IMG/VR virus record: IMGVR_UViG_3300044639_000321
Location: 1-32,284 of that record
DNA: 32,284 nt
Origin: a virus
Direction: 5' to 3' (one strand)
Shown here: positions 22,119-29,693 of the stretch, one piece after another
Numbering within the stretch: the stretch's first letter is position 1
Layout: every line of letters begins with the position of its first letter
The notes under the pieces: generated by a model
Seen by the model: only the letters and a program-made list of their open reading frames with translations
The model's database searches: none
What the model was told of the DNA's origin: nothing
Translations under genes and position numbers: made by a program

Positions 22119-23028
22119 TTATAGTTAGCAATGTGCCCAGGCGCCCATATAGTTTGACAGCATCATTCACATCCTTGACTTCCCGGGGCCATGCGGGCAT
22201 GCTCACAGCCCAACCCAGTTCCAGCGCACGATCCACTAGTTCCATACCTGCTAGATCCTGGTCAGGCACCACTGTGATTTCTCGACCAAGGTTGCGAATC
22301 AGTCTAGCTTGAGCATCACTTATAGTATTGTGCATCAAGGCAACACCGCCAATGCTGAGTGCATCAAAAATGCCTTCTGTCACAATCACCTGAGTCCAGT
22401 CTGATCGCTGTAGGTCTGTGCCAAACACATAGCCCGGCTGCATGTCATTTATGTAACGCGGATTCCGATCATCCAGAAATCTAACAGTGTGTCCCACAAT
22501 GCTGTTGTGATGTGTGAATGGTATGATCACTTGTTCACGACTGGGCCAGGCACGTTCGGGACTTGTTTGTGTCATCACAGGATAATCATCCGGCACACAT
22601 CTTGCTCGCACATAGTCGCGGTGTGGTCCTGTGTTACCAACTAGTTCAGCAAATGGCGGCAGGTCGCGTTCTTCAAACTTGGTATCTGCTAGAATATCCA
22701 CGGTGCGTTGTCTATCATCTAGTATGCCGTGTATGCTTTTATGGCGCAGGCTTTCAAGGTTGGCCAATTCTATTTCACGATCGGGCACACCCAGCCAGCC
22801 CAAGAGCCTGCGGGCCTTGAAACTCAATGAGCGGCCAAGGATAAAGCTAGCGGTGTAGTTGCAGTTGAAGCAGTGATAACTCCAACCTTGTTCAGATGCT
22901 TTAAGACCGCCACGACTTCTACGATCTGGTGTGTCGCCGTTGTGTTCACAACACACAGCATTAAAACTGATCCAACCCGATGCACTAGATTTTCGTTTGG
23001 TAGGTAAGTATCCAAGAATGTCGAGCAT
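22045..23028 (-). CDS. 61: DNA primase (gp61-like)
   Basis: A 327-residue primase. The N-terminal zinc site is C26-C-E-H29 and C53-F-N-C56. A helical linker follows, then a Toprim domain with VIVTEGIFDAL (E218) and VVPDQD (D256, D258). It makes RNA primers for the lagging strand together with the helicase whose gene overlaps its last 74 bases, the 61-41 order known from T4-like phages. The ATG follows the SGNH gene stop by two bases without a clear ribosome binding site. Confidence 0.93.
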   Translation of the reverse strand: MLDILGYLPTKRKSSASGWISFNAVCCEHNGDTPDRRSRGGLKASEQGWSYHCFNCNYTASFILGRSLSFKARRLLGWLGVPDREIELANLESLRHKSIHGILDDRQRTVDILADTKFEERDLPPFAELVGNTGPHRDYVRARCVPDDYPVMTQTSPERAWPSREQVIIPFTHHNSIVGHTVRFLDDRNPRYINDMQPGYVFGTDLQRSDWTQVIVTEGIFDALSIGGVALMHNTISDAQARLIRNLGREITVVPDQDLAGMELVDRALELGWAVSMPAWPREVKDVNDAVKLYGRLGTLLTIIDARETSRIKIELRKKQLVKRLQH

Positions 23029-23030
23029 TC

Positions 23031-23762
23031 TTACATTGTAACATCATCTATGGTAGAAATCAACTTTTCTGCAATCATTTTATGCCCTATTTCGTTGGGA
23101 TGACCTCCGGGCATGATCAGTTCCCTTTTCTGATTGCCCGGATGATTGCGAAACCACATGGTGGTAGAGAAGCCTGGCCATATCTGAGTGGGCAAATCCA
23201 GTTTGATATCTTCAGGCATGATCTGGAACTGCATCATTCGAAGATTGCGCCTGGCAGCAATACCATCAAAGCTCAGCAGAGTTTGTTGGTAATTTAGTCT
23301 TGCCAACTCTGAGCAGTTGGTCAACACCAGTTGTTGCTTGACCATGTTTCTGAATTCTTGCGGAACCACACTACTGCCGTATTCCACCCAGGTTGAGTGT
23401 ATAAACCGATTCCAAGGAGGATCGTTGGCGTAACTCACATGATTGGGATTGTAAAAGCTCAGCCGATCTGAGTCTGTATGCCCGATCAAGATCAGGCATT
23501 GTTCTGGCTCGGGCTCGTGATCCAGCCACCATAAAAATGTCCACATGGAACTTTGCATACTGCCTCCGGCAATTCCAAAGTTTTCCATGGGTACATTATA
23601 ATGTTTTCCCAGCAGCCCCAGGAAGTTGTGACTGTTGCGATAGGTATTGTTTTGATGCCAGCATGTGTGTGCATCCGAATGCCTACATTGCAATTCTGGA
23701 TCCAGCAGCTCATCGCCAAACATCCAGGAATCACCAAACCCTACAATTTTTTTAAATTTCAT
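23031..23762 (-). CDS. SGNH/GDSL-family hydrolase
   Basis: A 243-residue protein with block I GFGDSWMFGDEL (nucleophile S12), block II NFGIAGGS (G66-G67), a block III-like LIGHTDSDR (H95, D97 in place of GxND) and block V GGHPNEIGH (H221). The usual Asp three residues before the catalytic His is Pro here, so a dyad or a different acid is expected. Such enzymes are esterases or lipases; possible substrates are acetyl groups of host surface sugar. The ATG overlaps the fibre gene stop as ATGA, linking it to a virion protein. Confidence 0.82.
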   Translation of the reverse strand: MKFKKIVGFGDSWMFGDELLDPELQCRHSDAHTCWHQNNTYRNSHNFLGLLGKHYNVPMENFGIAGGSMQSSMWTFLWWLDHEPEPEQCLILIGHTDSDRLSFYNPNHVSYANDPPWNRFIHSTWVEYGSSVVPQEFRNMVKQQLVLTNCSELARLNYQQTLLSFDGIAARRNLRMMQFQIMPEDIKLDLPTQIWPGFSTTMWFRNHPGNQKRELIMPGGHPNEIGHKMIAEKLISTIDDVTM

Positions 23763-24838
23763 CTAACTAGTATACTTGTCACGGCTCCGGTATTGATGCT
23801 TATTGCAGCCACTTGATTAGTGGCCGGGTTGGTCACATATCCTGTTCCGCCGTTTATAACATTTATGGCAGATACTGAGGTGCCGGTAATTACTGCTTCA
23901 GCAACAGCACCTGCACCAAGACCAATGATGTTGACTCTGGGTGGAGCTAGGTATCCGTAACCACCTTGATTCACAGTGATAGAAGTGATCACTCCATTTG
24001 CCCCATTTGCTGTGGCTGTGGCCAATTGAATTTGTGCTGTGCCTGGATAGGAGTCAAGACTCAGCCGTAGCAAGGGATGATATCCCGGCACTGTGATGGG
24101 TTCTGTTCCGGTGCGATTATAGTATTGATAGATATCTGACACGTCTGCCCAGATTGATTCATAATTTTGTGCTGCCTGTGCCTTGATGTTGCCAGTGAAG
24201 TGATCCATTTCCAACTGGAATGTGGTCAGGCTTGCACCTGTGGTTGACACAAAACTTGAATATCGCTGAGGATTTGCATTGGTATTGCCCGGTGGCGGGT
24301 TGAGTGCCCAGTCAGGATAATTGCCCTGCAACACAGGATTTATATACACCTCTGGACCATAAATGGTAGGAATGCTTAGTAGGCCGCTGGGCACAAACTG
24401 TGGCTGCACAGAATCCACAATGTCCACATCAGCACGGGCCAGAGCCTGTGCATCCACAAACACTGCTTCAACTAGGTCGCCGCTGGCACGTTCAATTGCA
24501 TAGCTCGACGGTTCTGCCGGAAACTCTGTGGTTTCTGCGGCACTGAGTGTTACCTTGGCACGACCAAATTGAGCATTGATTATGACCATTTCTTTTTCAA
24601 TCAGCTGCTGGTTGCCAGCCAGATTGATCAGTCTAAACTTCAGTGCTGACCCTGTGATATTCACAGGTTTTTGATCTTGATTTACAAACTCAAACAAGAT
24701 CACATTATCAACACCTTTGTTGACGGTTAATTTTTTTGCATACACAGGGTCCCACCTCCGGTCAAAATAAGCGCCGCTGGTATCTATTAATAAAATTCGC
24801 TGAACTTGCTGGTAAAGATAAACAGGGGTTGAATACAT
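23759..24838 (-). CDS. Tail fibre or baseplate protein with GYG repeats
   Basis: A 359-residue structural protein. Residues 30-145 form a beta-sandwich-like domain (VNKGVDNVILFEFVNQDQKP ...) that resembles BppU-type N-terminal modules. The middle contains helix-rich connector sequence (MDHFTGNIKAQAAQNYESIW). The C-terminus has two imperfect repeats around GGYGYLAPPRVNI and GGTGYVTNP, a pattern common in T4-like cyanophage fibres. I set the start at ATG 24838, with GGAG seven bases upstream, rather than the TTG at 24850. Late promoter GGTAAATA precedes it. It probably joins the tail to receptor-binding parts. Confidence 0.78.
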   Translation of the reverse strand: MYSTPVYLYQQVQRILLIDTSGAYFDRRWDPVYAKKLTVNKGVDNVILFEFVNQDQKPVNITGSALKFRLINLAGNQQLIEKEMVIINAQFGRAKVTLSAAETTEFPAEPSSYAIERASGDLVEAVFVDAQALARADVDIVDSVQPQFVPSGLLSIPTIYGPEVYINPVLQGNYPDWALNPPPGNTNANPQRYSSFVSTTGASLTTFQLEMDHFTGNIKAQAAQNYESIWADVSDIYQYYNRTGTEPITVPGYHPLLRLSLDSYPGTAQIQLATATANGANGVITSITVNQGGYGYLAPPRVNIIGLGAGAVAEAVITGTSVSAINVINGGTGYVTNPATNQVAAISINTGAVTSILVR

Positions 24839-24854
24839 AGGACGCTCCAAACAA

Positions 24855-24862
24855 TATTTACC
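24855..24862 (-). promoter_or_regulatory. T4-type late promoter (GGTAAATA)
   Basis: GGTAAATA on the minus strand, 16 bases before the fibre ATG, with GGAG between. It is back to back with the plus-strand late promoter at 24876-24883. Confidence 0.6.
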
Positions 24863-24875
24863 TAAGGAGCCTTGG

Positions 24876-24883
24876 TATAAATA
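24876..24883 (+). promoter_or_regulatory. T4-type late promoter, exact consensus TATAAATA
   Basis: TATAAATA on the plus strand, 16 bases before the ATG of the only plus-strand gene. It matches the T4 late consensus exactly and defends the assignment of the minus-strand variants. Confidence 0.8.
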
Positions 24884-24899
24884 TCCAAACTAATACTAT

Positions 24900-25277
24900 A
24901 TGGGCAAAGACTTATTTCAAAAACTAGCTGACAAATATCCGTTTATTACCTTGTGCGTTTACGCCAGCAATGAATATGTGGGGATTGTGCAAAACAGAGA
25001 TGATGTTATCACAACCATCTATGACTTTGGAACTGTCAAAGATTCAGAACAAAAACGACGTTATCTTGACCTGGCCAACACTTGGTGGTGGGAAAGCAAC
25101 AGAAGCATCCCTATCAACATATTCCTGCGTGGAGAATGGGATGAATTTCGTCTGTGCCTTCGAACATTTGTCAACAAAGATCTGGAAATCTTGCACGGTC
25201 CTGTGTGCAGCCTAAATGACATTGCCCGTAGAAAAGGCAAGAGAAAATCAATTACTCTTGTGAGACGTCTAGACTAA
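24900..25277 (+). CDS. Conserved T4-like phage protein (125 aa), sole plus-strand gene
   Basis: A 125-residue protein starting MGKDLFQKLADKYPFITLCV, with YVGIVQNRDD, DLANTWWWESNRSIPINIFL and a basic tail RRKGKRKSITLVRR. I recall this WWWESNRxIPINIFL block as highly conserved in T4-like cyanophages, function unknown. It has its own exact late promoter but no obvious Shine-Dalgarno sequence. Its 3' end overlaps the convergent DnaE-like gene by nine bases. A virion or late assembly role is suggested by the promoter. Confidence 0.82.
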   Translation: MGKDLFQKLADKYPFITLCVYASNEYVGIVQNRDDVITTIYDFGTVKDSEQKRRYLDLANTWWWESNRSIPINIFLRGEWDEFRLCLRTFVNKDLEILHGPVCSLNDIARRKGKRKSITLVRRLD

Positions 25278-25829
25278 CAGATTCATATGCAGTGCCACTA
25301 GAGCCGCATATCCTAGAGCATGTGCCTTTTTAAATGTGTAGCCTCGACTGGTATCGCCGTCCCAGACTGAATCAAACACCGTGGGCCAGGCTTGATTCTG
25401 TAGGTGTGCCTTGCCCGGGCGTATGATTGATATAAATGCAGCCATTCTGGGTATGCTGTCAGGCTTCATGGTTTCAAGTAAATGTCCATAATTGCCCACA
25501 TGAACCAACTGTCTAGCCCATTCAGGATCTTGCCATAGTCTAGTCCATGGGGGCGTGGCTGCAAGCACAGCGTCATAGTGTTCAGGGCTCTGAATCAACT
25601 GATACACACTCATGTTCAAGAAGTCCAGTTTGAAGTAGCCTCGTGATTCTGCTGACTCGTAGTCTATGGCAGCACAGTGATTGATAGGATCTTGTGGAAT
25701 GTCTGTGACATACACTCCTGAATTGTGACGTCTAGGCCGCCCATCTGTGATCTGCCGTGCAGGTGTGTGCTGAATCAATTTCAGTATATCATCTCGATCA
25801 GCAAAGTCAATGTCGATATCTGCGCTCAT
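25269..25829 (-). CDS. Miniature DNA polymerase III alpha (DnaE) palm-like protein
   Basis: A 186-residue protein beginning MSADIDIDFADRDDILKLI. I chose ATG 25829 because it overlaps the upstream stop as ATGA. Four blocks follow bacterial DnaE order: ADIDIDF (DnaE PDFDxDF, first catalytic Asp pair), RHNSGVYVTDIP (DnaE KHAGGVVIAP), YFKLDFLNM (DnaE VKFDFLGL, third catalytic Asp, here D69), then LLETMKPDSIPRMAAFISII with RPG and GYTFKKAHALGYAALVALHM, matching DnaE blocks LQPD...ALFRPGPL and GYGFNKSHSAAYALVSYQ. PHP, fingers, beta-binding and OB parts are absent. It may be a catalytic or decoy palm. The reading comes from remembered DnaE sequence, not a search. Confidence 0.72.
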   Translation of the reverse strand: MSADIDIDFADRDDILKLIQHTPARQITDGRPRRHNSGVYVTDIPQDPINHCAAIDYESAESRGYFKLDFLNMSVYQLIQSPEHYDAVLAATPPWTRLWQDPEWARQLVHVGNYGHLLETMKPDSIPRMAAFISIIRPGKAHLQNQAWPTVFDSVWDGDTSRGYTFKKAHALGYAALVALHMNLLV

Positions 25830-26164
25830 ACTGTACACAACGCCACAACGGTTTGTAATTGCTGTTCGGCTAGACGCACAGCATCCAGTGCATCTGCCAC
25901 AGCAGGATGCTTTTGTGCTAGGCCCTGGGCTGCTTTCTCTTGTGTCATCTTTAGCCATGCCCAGGCCAGTGCTTCTTCAGCATTGGCTGTAAGACCCACA
26001 CTAGAGTCACCACCAATGGTAAGCCAGGTGTAGCCATCATACACCTGCATTTGACTGTTATGGTATCGTACCAAACCTGCACTAGGAGTATTGTTGTTGA
26101 TGGATGCTCCAATTGGGTTTGATACTGTGACCCATGTGCTTGCGCCATAAACGTTTGTGATCAT
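25826..26164 (-). CDS. Conserved phage virion-like protein (112 aa)
   Basis: A 112-residue protein starting MITNVYGASTWVTVSNPIGA. The N-terminal half is beta-rich with VRYHNSQMQVYDGYTWLTIG, a fibre-like unit. The C-terminal half is a long helix, EEALAWAWLKMTQEKAAQGL and DAVRLAEQQLQTVVAL. I recall the VYDGxxWxxI plus helix arrangement in T4-like cyanophages, role unknown. It lies between a zinc-finger gene and the DnaE-like gene with overlapping ends. Confidence 0.72.
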   Translation of the reverse strand: MITNVYGASTWVTVSNPIGASINNNTPSAGLVRYHNSQMQVYDGYTWLTIGGDSSVGLTANAEEALAWAWLKMTQEKAAQGLAQKHPAVADALDAVRLAEQQLQTVVALCTV

Positions 26165-26165
26165 G

Positions 26166-26840
26166 TTACCATCCTGCTTGTTTCAAAATGTTCTTGGCAT
26201 AGGCCTGATCCTGGGGTCTATCCTGAAATCGCCTTTGCCATGCATCGCTGTCAATATAAGGCCATATCATACTAACCTGTGTGGCATCTAGTTCGCTTAG
26301 AAACTTCTGCCCCGATTCTGAATTGTAAATTACCCAAGGACTTATTCTACCTGCAGTCACAGCATAGCACAGGACATTGGCATTGCCATATCGCATGCAA
26401 TCATGTGCCGGGCTGGCATTTTTTTCTGACCAGTCTATGCCAAACTCAATGGCTCGTGCAAGTGCATCATCCACTGCTTCTACTTTTAGATGATCCACTA
26501 GATATTCTGTGTACACCTTGTCGCTGCACCAGTGATCAATCTTGCGATTGTGTTTCAACAGCCAGGCCATGAATCTTTCCGGATTGATCACTCGAGTGTT
26601 CACACAGTAGTGTCCAAACTTTACAAACGCACGATAGTAACTGCTTTCACAAAAGGTATCGTGTGACTTGTTTCTGGCTGATCCTGCCATGCTTTCGTAA
26701 AAGCGGATGTAGGCTTGAAATCCCAGTCTTGGGCCCGGTTCGTCACGCTCGCGACGACGACGTTTGGGTTCGCACATGTGCGCTTGTATAGATGTTTCTC
26801 TCACAAACTCTTTTTTGCAATATTCGCACACATGGGTCAT
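26166..26840 (-). CDS. Conserved T4-like protein with C2H2-like zinc finger
   Basis: A 224-residue protein. The N-terminus CEYCKKEFVRETSIQAHMC has C5, C8, H21 and C23, a C2HC-type finger, followed by a very basic stretch KRRRRER. The remainder is helical with RFYESMAGSARNKSHDTFCE, FVKFGHYC, and GRISPWVIYNSESGQKFLSE. I recall the GRISPWVLY block from T4-like cyanophages. Nucleic-acid binding is likely for the finger; the overall role is unknown. It is cotranscribed with the possible clamp-loader gene upstream. Confidence 0.78.
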   Translation of the reverse strand: MTHVCEYCKKEFVRETSIQAHMCEPKRRRRERDEPGPRLGFQAYIRFYESMAGSARNKSHDTFCESSYYRAFVKFGHYCVNTRVINPERFMAWLLKHNRKIDHWCSDKVYTEYLVDHLKVEAVDDALARAIEFGIDWSEKNASPAHDCMRYGNANVLCYAVTAGRISPWVIYNSESGQKFLSELDATQVSMIWPYIDSDAWQRRFQDRPQDQAYAKNILKQAGW

Positions 26841-26845
26841 GCTGA

Positions 26846-27292
26846 TTACTTTTTGGTGTTACCCGAGTCTCGATTGTATGCGTCTAGTTCTTTTTGTGTG
26901 ATCAGTTCTGCCATTACGTCAATTTCGTCGTCTTTGTAGGTGGGATATATTTCCATCAAGGCTTTACGTTTGGCACTGAGTCCTGCTTGTTTTTTCTTGA
27001 GAGCGATCCAAGGATGTCGCATTGTGCCCATGCCCGGACTCATTGCAGTAGCACACAGCCATTGCAGTTTGGGATGACGGCCTATGTCAAAAAAGTGCTT
27101 GTTGAGATAGTGGTTGCAGCTCTGCACATAGTATTCTTGTAGTTCCTGGGCTCCTTCCACTGCTGAACCCCAGCGCAACATCAGGAACGTGGAGAATTTC
27201 TTGCGCTCATCTGAGTCAAGTTCATCATAGAAGTTTCTGTTCTTGACGTCCAGTTGGCGCATCTCGTTTGAAATGTGTAGTTTATCACTCAT
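26846..27292 (-). CDS. Possible phage clamp-loader small subunit (gp62-like)
   Basis: A 148-residue protein starting MSDKLHISNEMRQLDVKNRN; the ATG at 27292 overlaps the upstream TGA (ATGA). Residues 22-100 read DERKKFSTFLMLRWGSAVEG ... NKHFFDIGRHPKLQWLCATA, a helical pattern similar to what I recall for phage clamp-loader A subunits (gp62 family). It sits close to UvsW and other replication genes. Similarity to T4 gp62 itself is weak, so the call is tentative; an alternative is an unrelated conserved phage protein. Confidence 0.5.
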   Translation of the reverse strand: MSDKLHISNEMRQLDVKNRNFYDELDSDERKKFSTFLMLRWGSAVEGAQELQEYYVQSCNHYLNKHFFDIGRHPKLQWLCATAMSPGMGTMRHPWIALKKKQAGLSAKRKALMEIYPTYKDDEIDVMAELITQKELDAYNRDSGNTKK

Positions 27293-27549
27293 GTGGTCTT
27301 GCTCAGTTGATAGATCATTATAGCACGTTCCAGAGCATCTTGTAAAGTGGGATTGGTCCGGGCCGTTCGCCGAATCTCTCCCCACATTTTATCTTCCATT
27401 ATGTGATCATACACGGGTCTGCCATCACTGGTTCTAGGATCATGATCATGGCCCACCACTGTGCGAGCAAGTTCGCCGGCACGTCTGGAGTACACAGTAC
27501 CTTCCACACGCTCGTAGATCAAGGGCACACCAGGCACAAGGCTACCCAT
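27289..27549 (-). CDS. Conserved phage protein (86 aa)
   Basis: An 86-residue protein starting MGSLVPGVPLIYERVEGTVY. I place the start at ATG 27549, which overlaps the stop of the 46-residue gene, rather than at an ATG seven codons upstream that would lie deep inside it. The PGVxLIYERxxGTVYSR opening is followed by GEIRRTARTNPTLQDALERA, a helical region. I do not recognise a domain, though the style is typical of T4-like conserved genes. Confidence 0.68.
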   Translation of the reverse strand: MGSLVPGVPLIYERVEGTVYSRRAGELARTVVGHDHDPRTSDGRPVYDHIMEDKMWGEIRRTARTNPTLQDALERAIMIYQLSKTT

Positions 27550-27682
27550 ACTGATACCCGTACTGAACATGTGCCCAGCGCAGGAATCGTTCTAGTCCTT
27601 CGCGGTCATCGGGATAACTTTCCAGATACAGTCTAGCCAGTCGATTGATTGTTTGAAATACTTCAGGTTCTGTGTAGGACAT
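27542..27682 (-). CDS. Small conserved-looking protein (46 aa)
   Basis: A 46-codon frame from ATG 27682 to TAG 27544-27542. The ATG is two bases after the stop of the 166-residue gene, and the 3' end overlaps the next start by eight bases; this tight fit on both sides is the main evidence. The product starts MSYTEPEVFQTINRLARLYL and is one or two amphipathic helices, with an aromatic tail YGYQYG. Function unknown. Confidence 0.65.
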   Translation of the reverse strand: MSYTEPEVFQTINRLARLYLESYPDDREGLERFLRWAHVQYGYQYG

Positions 27683-27684
27683 AT

Positions 27685-28185
27685 CTACCAGGCCTTGTTG
27701 TAGTCAACTATTTCGCAGTTGCGGCTGACGTCTTTGACAAAGTACACACAGTCAGGTTGTTCAGCATCGTTGATGGGCACACACAGCATCTGCCCATTCT
27801 TGAGTTTGGGTGCATACCAAGACACTTCTTGATAAACGTCGATAATCTCAATGGGTGGAAAACTGGGTCTAAAACTGCTGAGAGGATTGAACTGGAACAC
27901 ATTGAAACCACGATCATTGATACTGGTCAAGGGCAGCATTTCGAGATCGCCTAGGTCCGGCTCGCCAATTAGAATTTGCCAGTCCACGGGCATTTTAATT
28001 CTGGCATCACCTATTTGCAACACCAGAGCAGGTGCGCTGAAGCTTTCTAAAAATATCAAAGGTATGTAATGATAATCTGGATCTTGTGGGTTGCTGTTGT
28101 CTAGGATGGCAAAACGCATGTCATCTACTTCGTCGGGCAAATGATCTAGATCATAGGGTTTGTTGTCAAGTGTTAAAATTCTCAT
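27685..28185 (-). CDS. Conserved T4-like phage protein downstream of uvsW (166 aa)
   Basis: A 166-residue acidic protein beginning MRILTLDNKPYDLDHLPDEV and ending VYFVKDVSRNCEIVDYNKAW. The middle has a beta-rich core (ARIKMPVDWQILIGEPDLGD) and the block EVSWYAPKLKNGQMLCVPIN, which I associate with marine T4-like phages. A TTGACT-17-TATTAT promoter lies directly before it, and the ATG begins six bases after the -10, without a ribosome binding site: a leaderless candidate. Function unknown. Confidence 0.75.
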   Translation of the reverse strand: MRILTLDNKPYDLDHLPDEVDDMRFAILDNSNPQDPDYHYIPLIFLESFSAPALVLQIGDARIKMPVDWQILIGEPDLGDLEMLPLTSINDRGFNVFQFNPLSSFRPSFPPIEIIDVYQEVSWYAPKLKNGQMLCVPINDAEQPDCVYFVKDVSRNCEIVDYNKAW

Positions 28186-28191
28186 GTGTTA

Positions 28192-28220
28192 ATAATACAG
28201 TATTTGTAAAGTAAAGTCAA
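28192..28220 (-). promoter_or_regulatory. Sigma70-type promoter before the 166-aa gene
   Basis: On the minus strand TTGACT (28220-28215), 17 nt, TATTAT (28197-28192), in the 38-base gap after uvsW. The expected start site coincides with the ATG at 28185. Confidence 0.7.
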
Positions 28221-28223
28221 CCA

Positions 28224-29693
28224 TTATTTGATCTTCATCCACTCTAGTTTCTCTGCAGAGAATGGGTATGAGGCTTCTTTGTAAAACTGTTTGCGCTTGG
28301 TCAAGTGACGTTTGGCAAACTTGCAGGTGCTGGTGATATCCCAGATTTCCACGTGGTCTTTGTCTTCGGCTTTTCTAATGCCGCGCCCAATACTCTGTAT
28401 CACACGCACAAAGCTCTTGCCTGGCTCTACCAGCACAAGATTAAAGATACGTGGTATGTTGATGCCCACAGCAGCCACGCCATACGTGGCCACAATGATC
28501 TTGTCCGTGGCATCAGCTACCTGGTTGTATTCGTCCTGGCGAGTTTTTGACTTGGTAGCACCAGACACAAATACTGCTTTGTCACCCAGGCGTTCTACCA
28601 GTTGTCGTCCACATTCGGTCCTGTCTACCAGCACCAGAGTGTTGCCTGTTTCGTTTACCTTGCGTATCAGTTCAGCCATGGTGTCCAAGCGTCCAGACTC
28701 TTCCAGCAGGTATTTGAGCTCGCTTTGATAGTCAGCATATTCCACATGGTCCACCAGTTGCACGATGTTCACATGGCACTGTGCCAGAACACCTGCGTCT
28801 TGTAGTGTGCTGGCACTGAGTTGACTGACCACAGGACCTAGACTAACCAACAGGGCCTGGCTTTCAAACAGTTCTTTTGGCACTGTCCCGGTTAGTCCCC
28901 ATCTTAAGGGAATCTGACTCATGGCTCCGGTCAGCAGAGTCTTGAGTGCATCAGCCTTGGCCATGTGAACCTCGTCCACAATCACACACACCACATCTTG
29001 TATAAACTCATGAATGGTTATTTCTGCTTCGCCAGTCTTGGTCAGCTTCATCATGTTGTTGAGACTCTGCCAAGTGCATATAGTATGCTGACGGTTGTAT
29101 TCTTTACGATCGCCAAAATACACGCCCACATCCAGATTCATGTTGACGTAGTCTTGTTCAGTCTGCGTTACCAGACTCTTGTTGGGCACAATCACAATGC
29201 TACGACCATAGGCACTGACTGCATCGCTTAGTGCTGCTGTGATGATGGTCTTGCCTGCACCTGTGGCCACTTCTTGTATGCACTGCGGATTGGTCAGGAA
29301 CTTGTTGATGATTTCCACTTGGTAATCACGCAGCATCATGGGCTGGCCGGCTGCTGGATGAGTCCGCGGCCACAGCACATGACTGTAGTGATTCTCAGAC
29401 ACTGCTGCAAAGTCAAAAGAAGTGGTGTACTCACGTTGATCATCCAGCACAGGGCTGTAGTCAAACTTGTCAAGTATGGGCATGATCTCCGGCAAGAGAT
29501 TCACATAGGTGCTGCCACCCAACTGGAAGTAGGCAATCTTGCCATCCCATCGGCCCAGACGTACTGCGGGTAGGTAACGTGCTGCCGGATTCTCATACTT
29601 AAAAGCATTAACCAGAGCCTTGCGGCAATCCAGATCAAGTCCTTCTATCTTGATGTTGACTTCATCTCGAATTACTATGGTGCATTGTTTCAT
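28224..29693 (-). CDS. uvsW: Recombination DNA helicase UvsW
   Basis: A 489-residue SF2 helicase. Residues 1-100 form the UvsW N-terminal DNA-binding module (RLGRWDGKIAYFQLGG). Motif Q/I follow: LRDYQVEII, ATGAGKT (143-149), motif II DEVH (240-243), motif III GLTGT, and C-terminal motifs VFVSGATKSKT and QSIGRGIRK (motif VI). UvsW resolves stalled forks and R-loops and switches T4 from origin to recombination-dependent replication. The length is close to T4 UvsW. Its first 32 bases overlap the upstream gene. Confidence 0.95.
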   Translation of the reverse strand: MKQCTIVIRDEVNIKIEGLDLDCRKALVNAFKYENPAARYLPAVRLGRWDGKIAYFQLGGSTYVNLLPEIMPILDKFDYSPVLDDQREYTTSFDFAAVSENHYSHVLWPRTHPAAGQPMMLRDYQVEIINKFLTNPQCIQEVATGAGKTIITAALSDAVSAYGRSIVIVPNKSLVTQTEQDYVNMNLDVGVYFGDRKEYNRQHTICTWQSLNNMMKLTKTGEAEITIHEFIQDVVCVIVDEVHMAKADALKTLLTGAMSQIPLRWGLTGTVPKELFESQALLVSLGPVVSQLSASTLQDAGVLAQCHVNIVQLVDHVEYADYQSELKYLLEESGRLDTMAELIRKVNETGNTLVLVDRTECGRQLVERLGDKAVFVSGATKSKTRQDEYNQVADATDKIIVATYGVAAVGINIPRIFNLVLVEPGKSFVRVIQSIGRGIRKAEDKDHVEIWDITSTCKFAKRHLTKRKQFYKEASYPFSAEKLEWMKIK

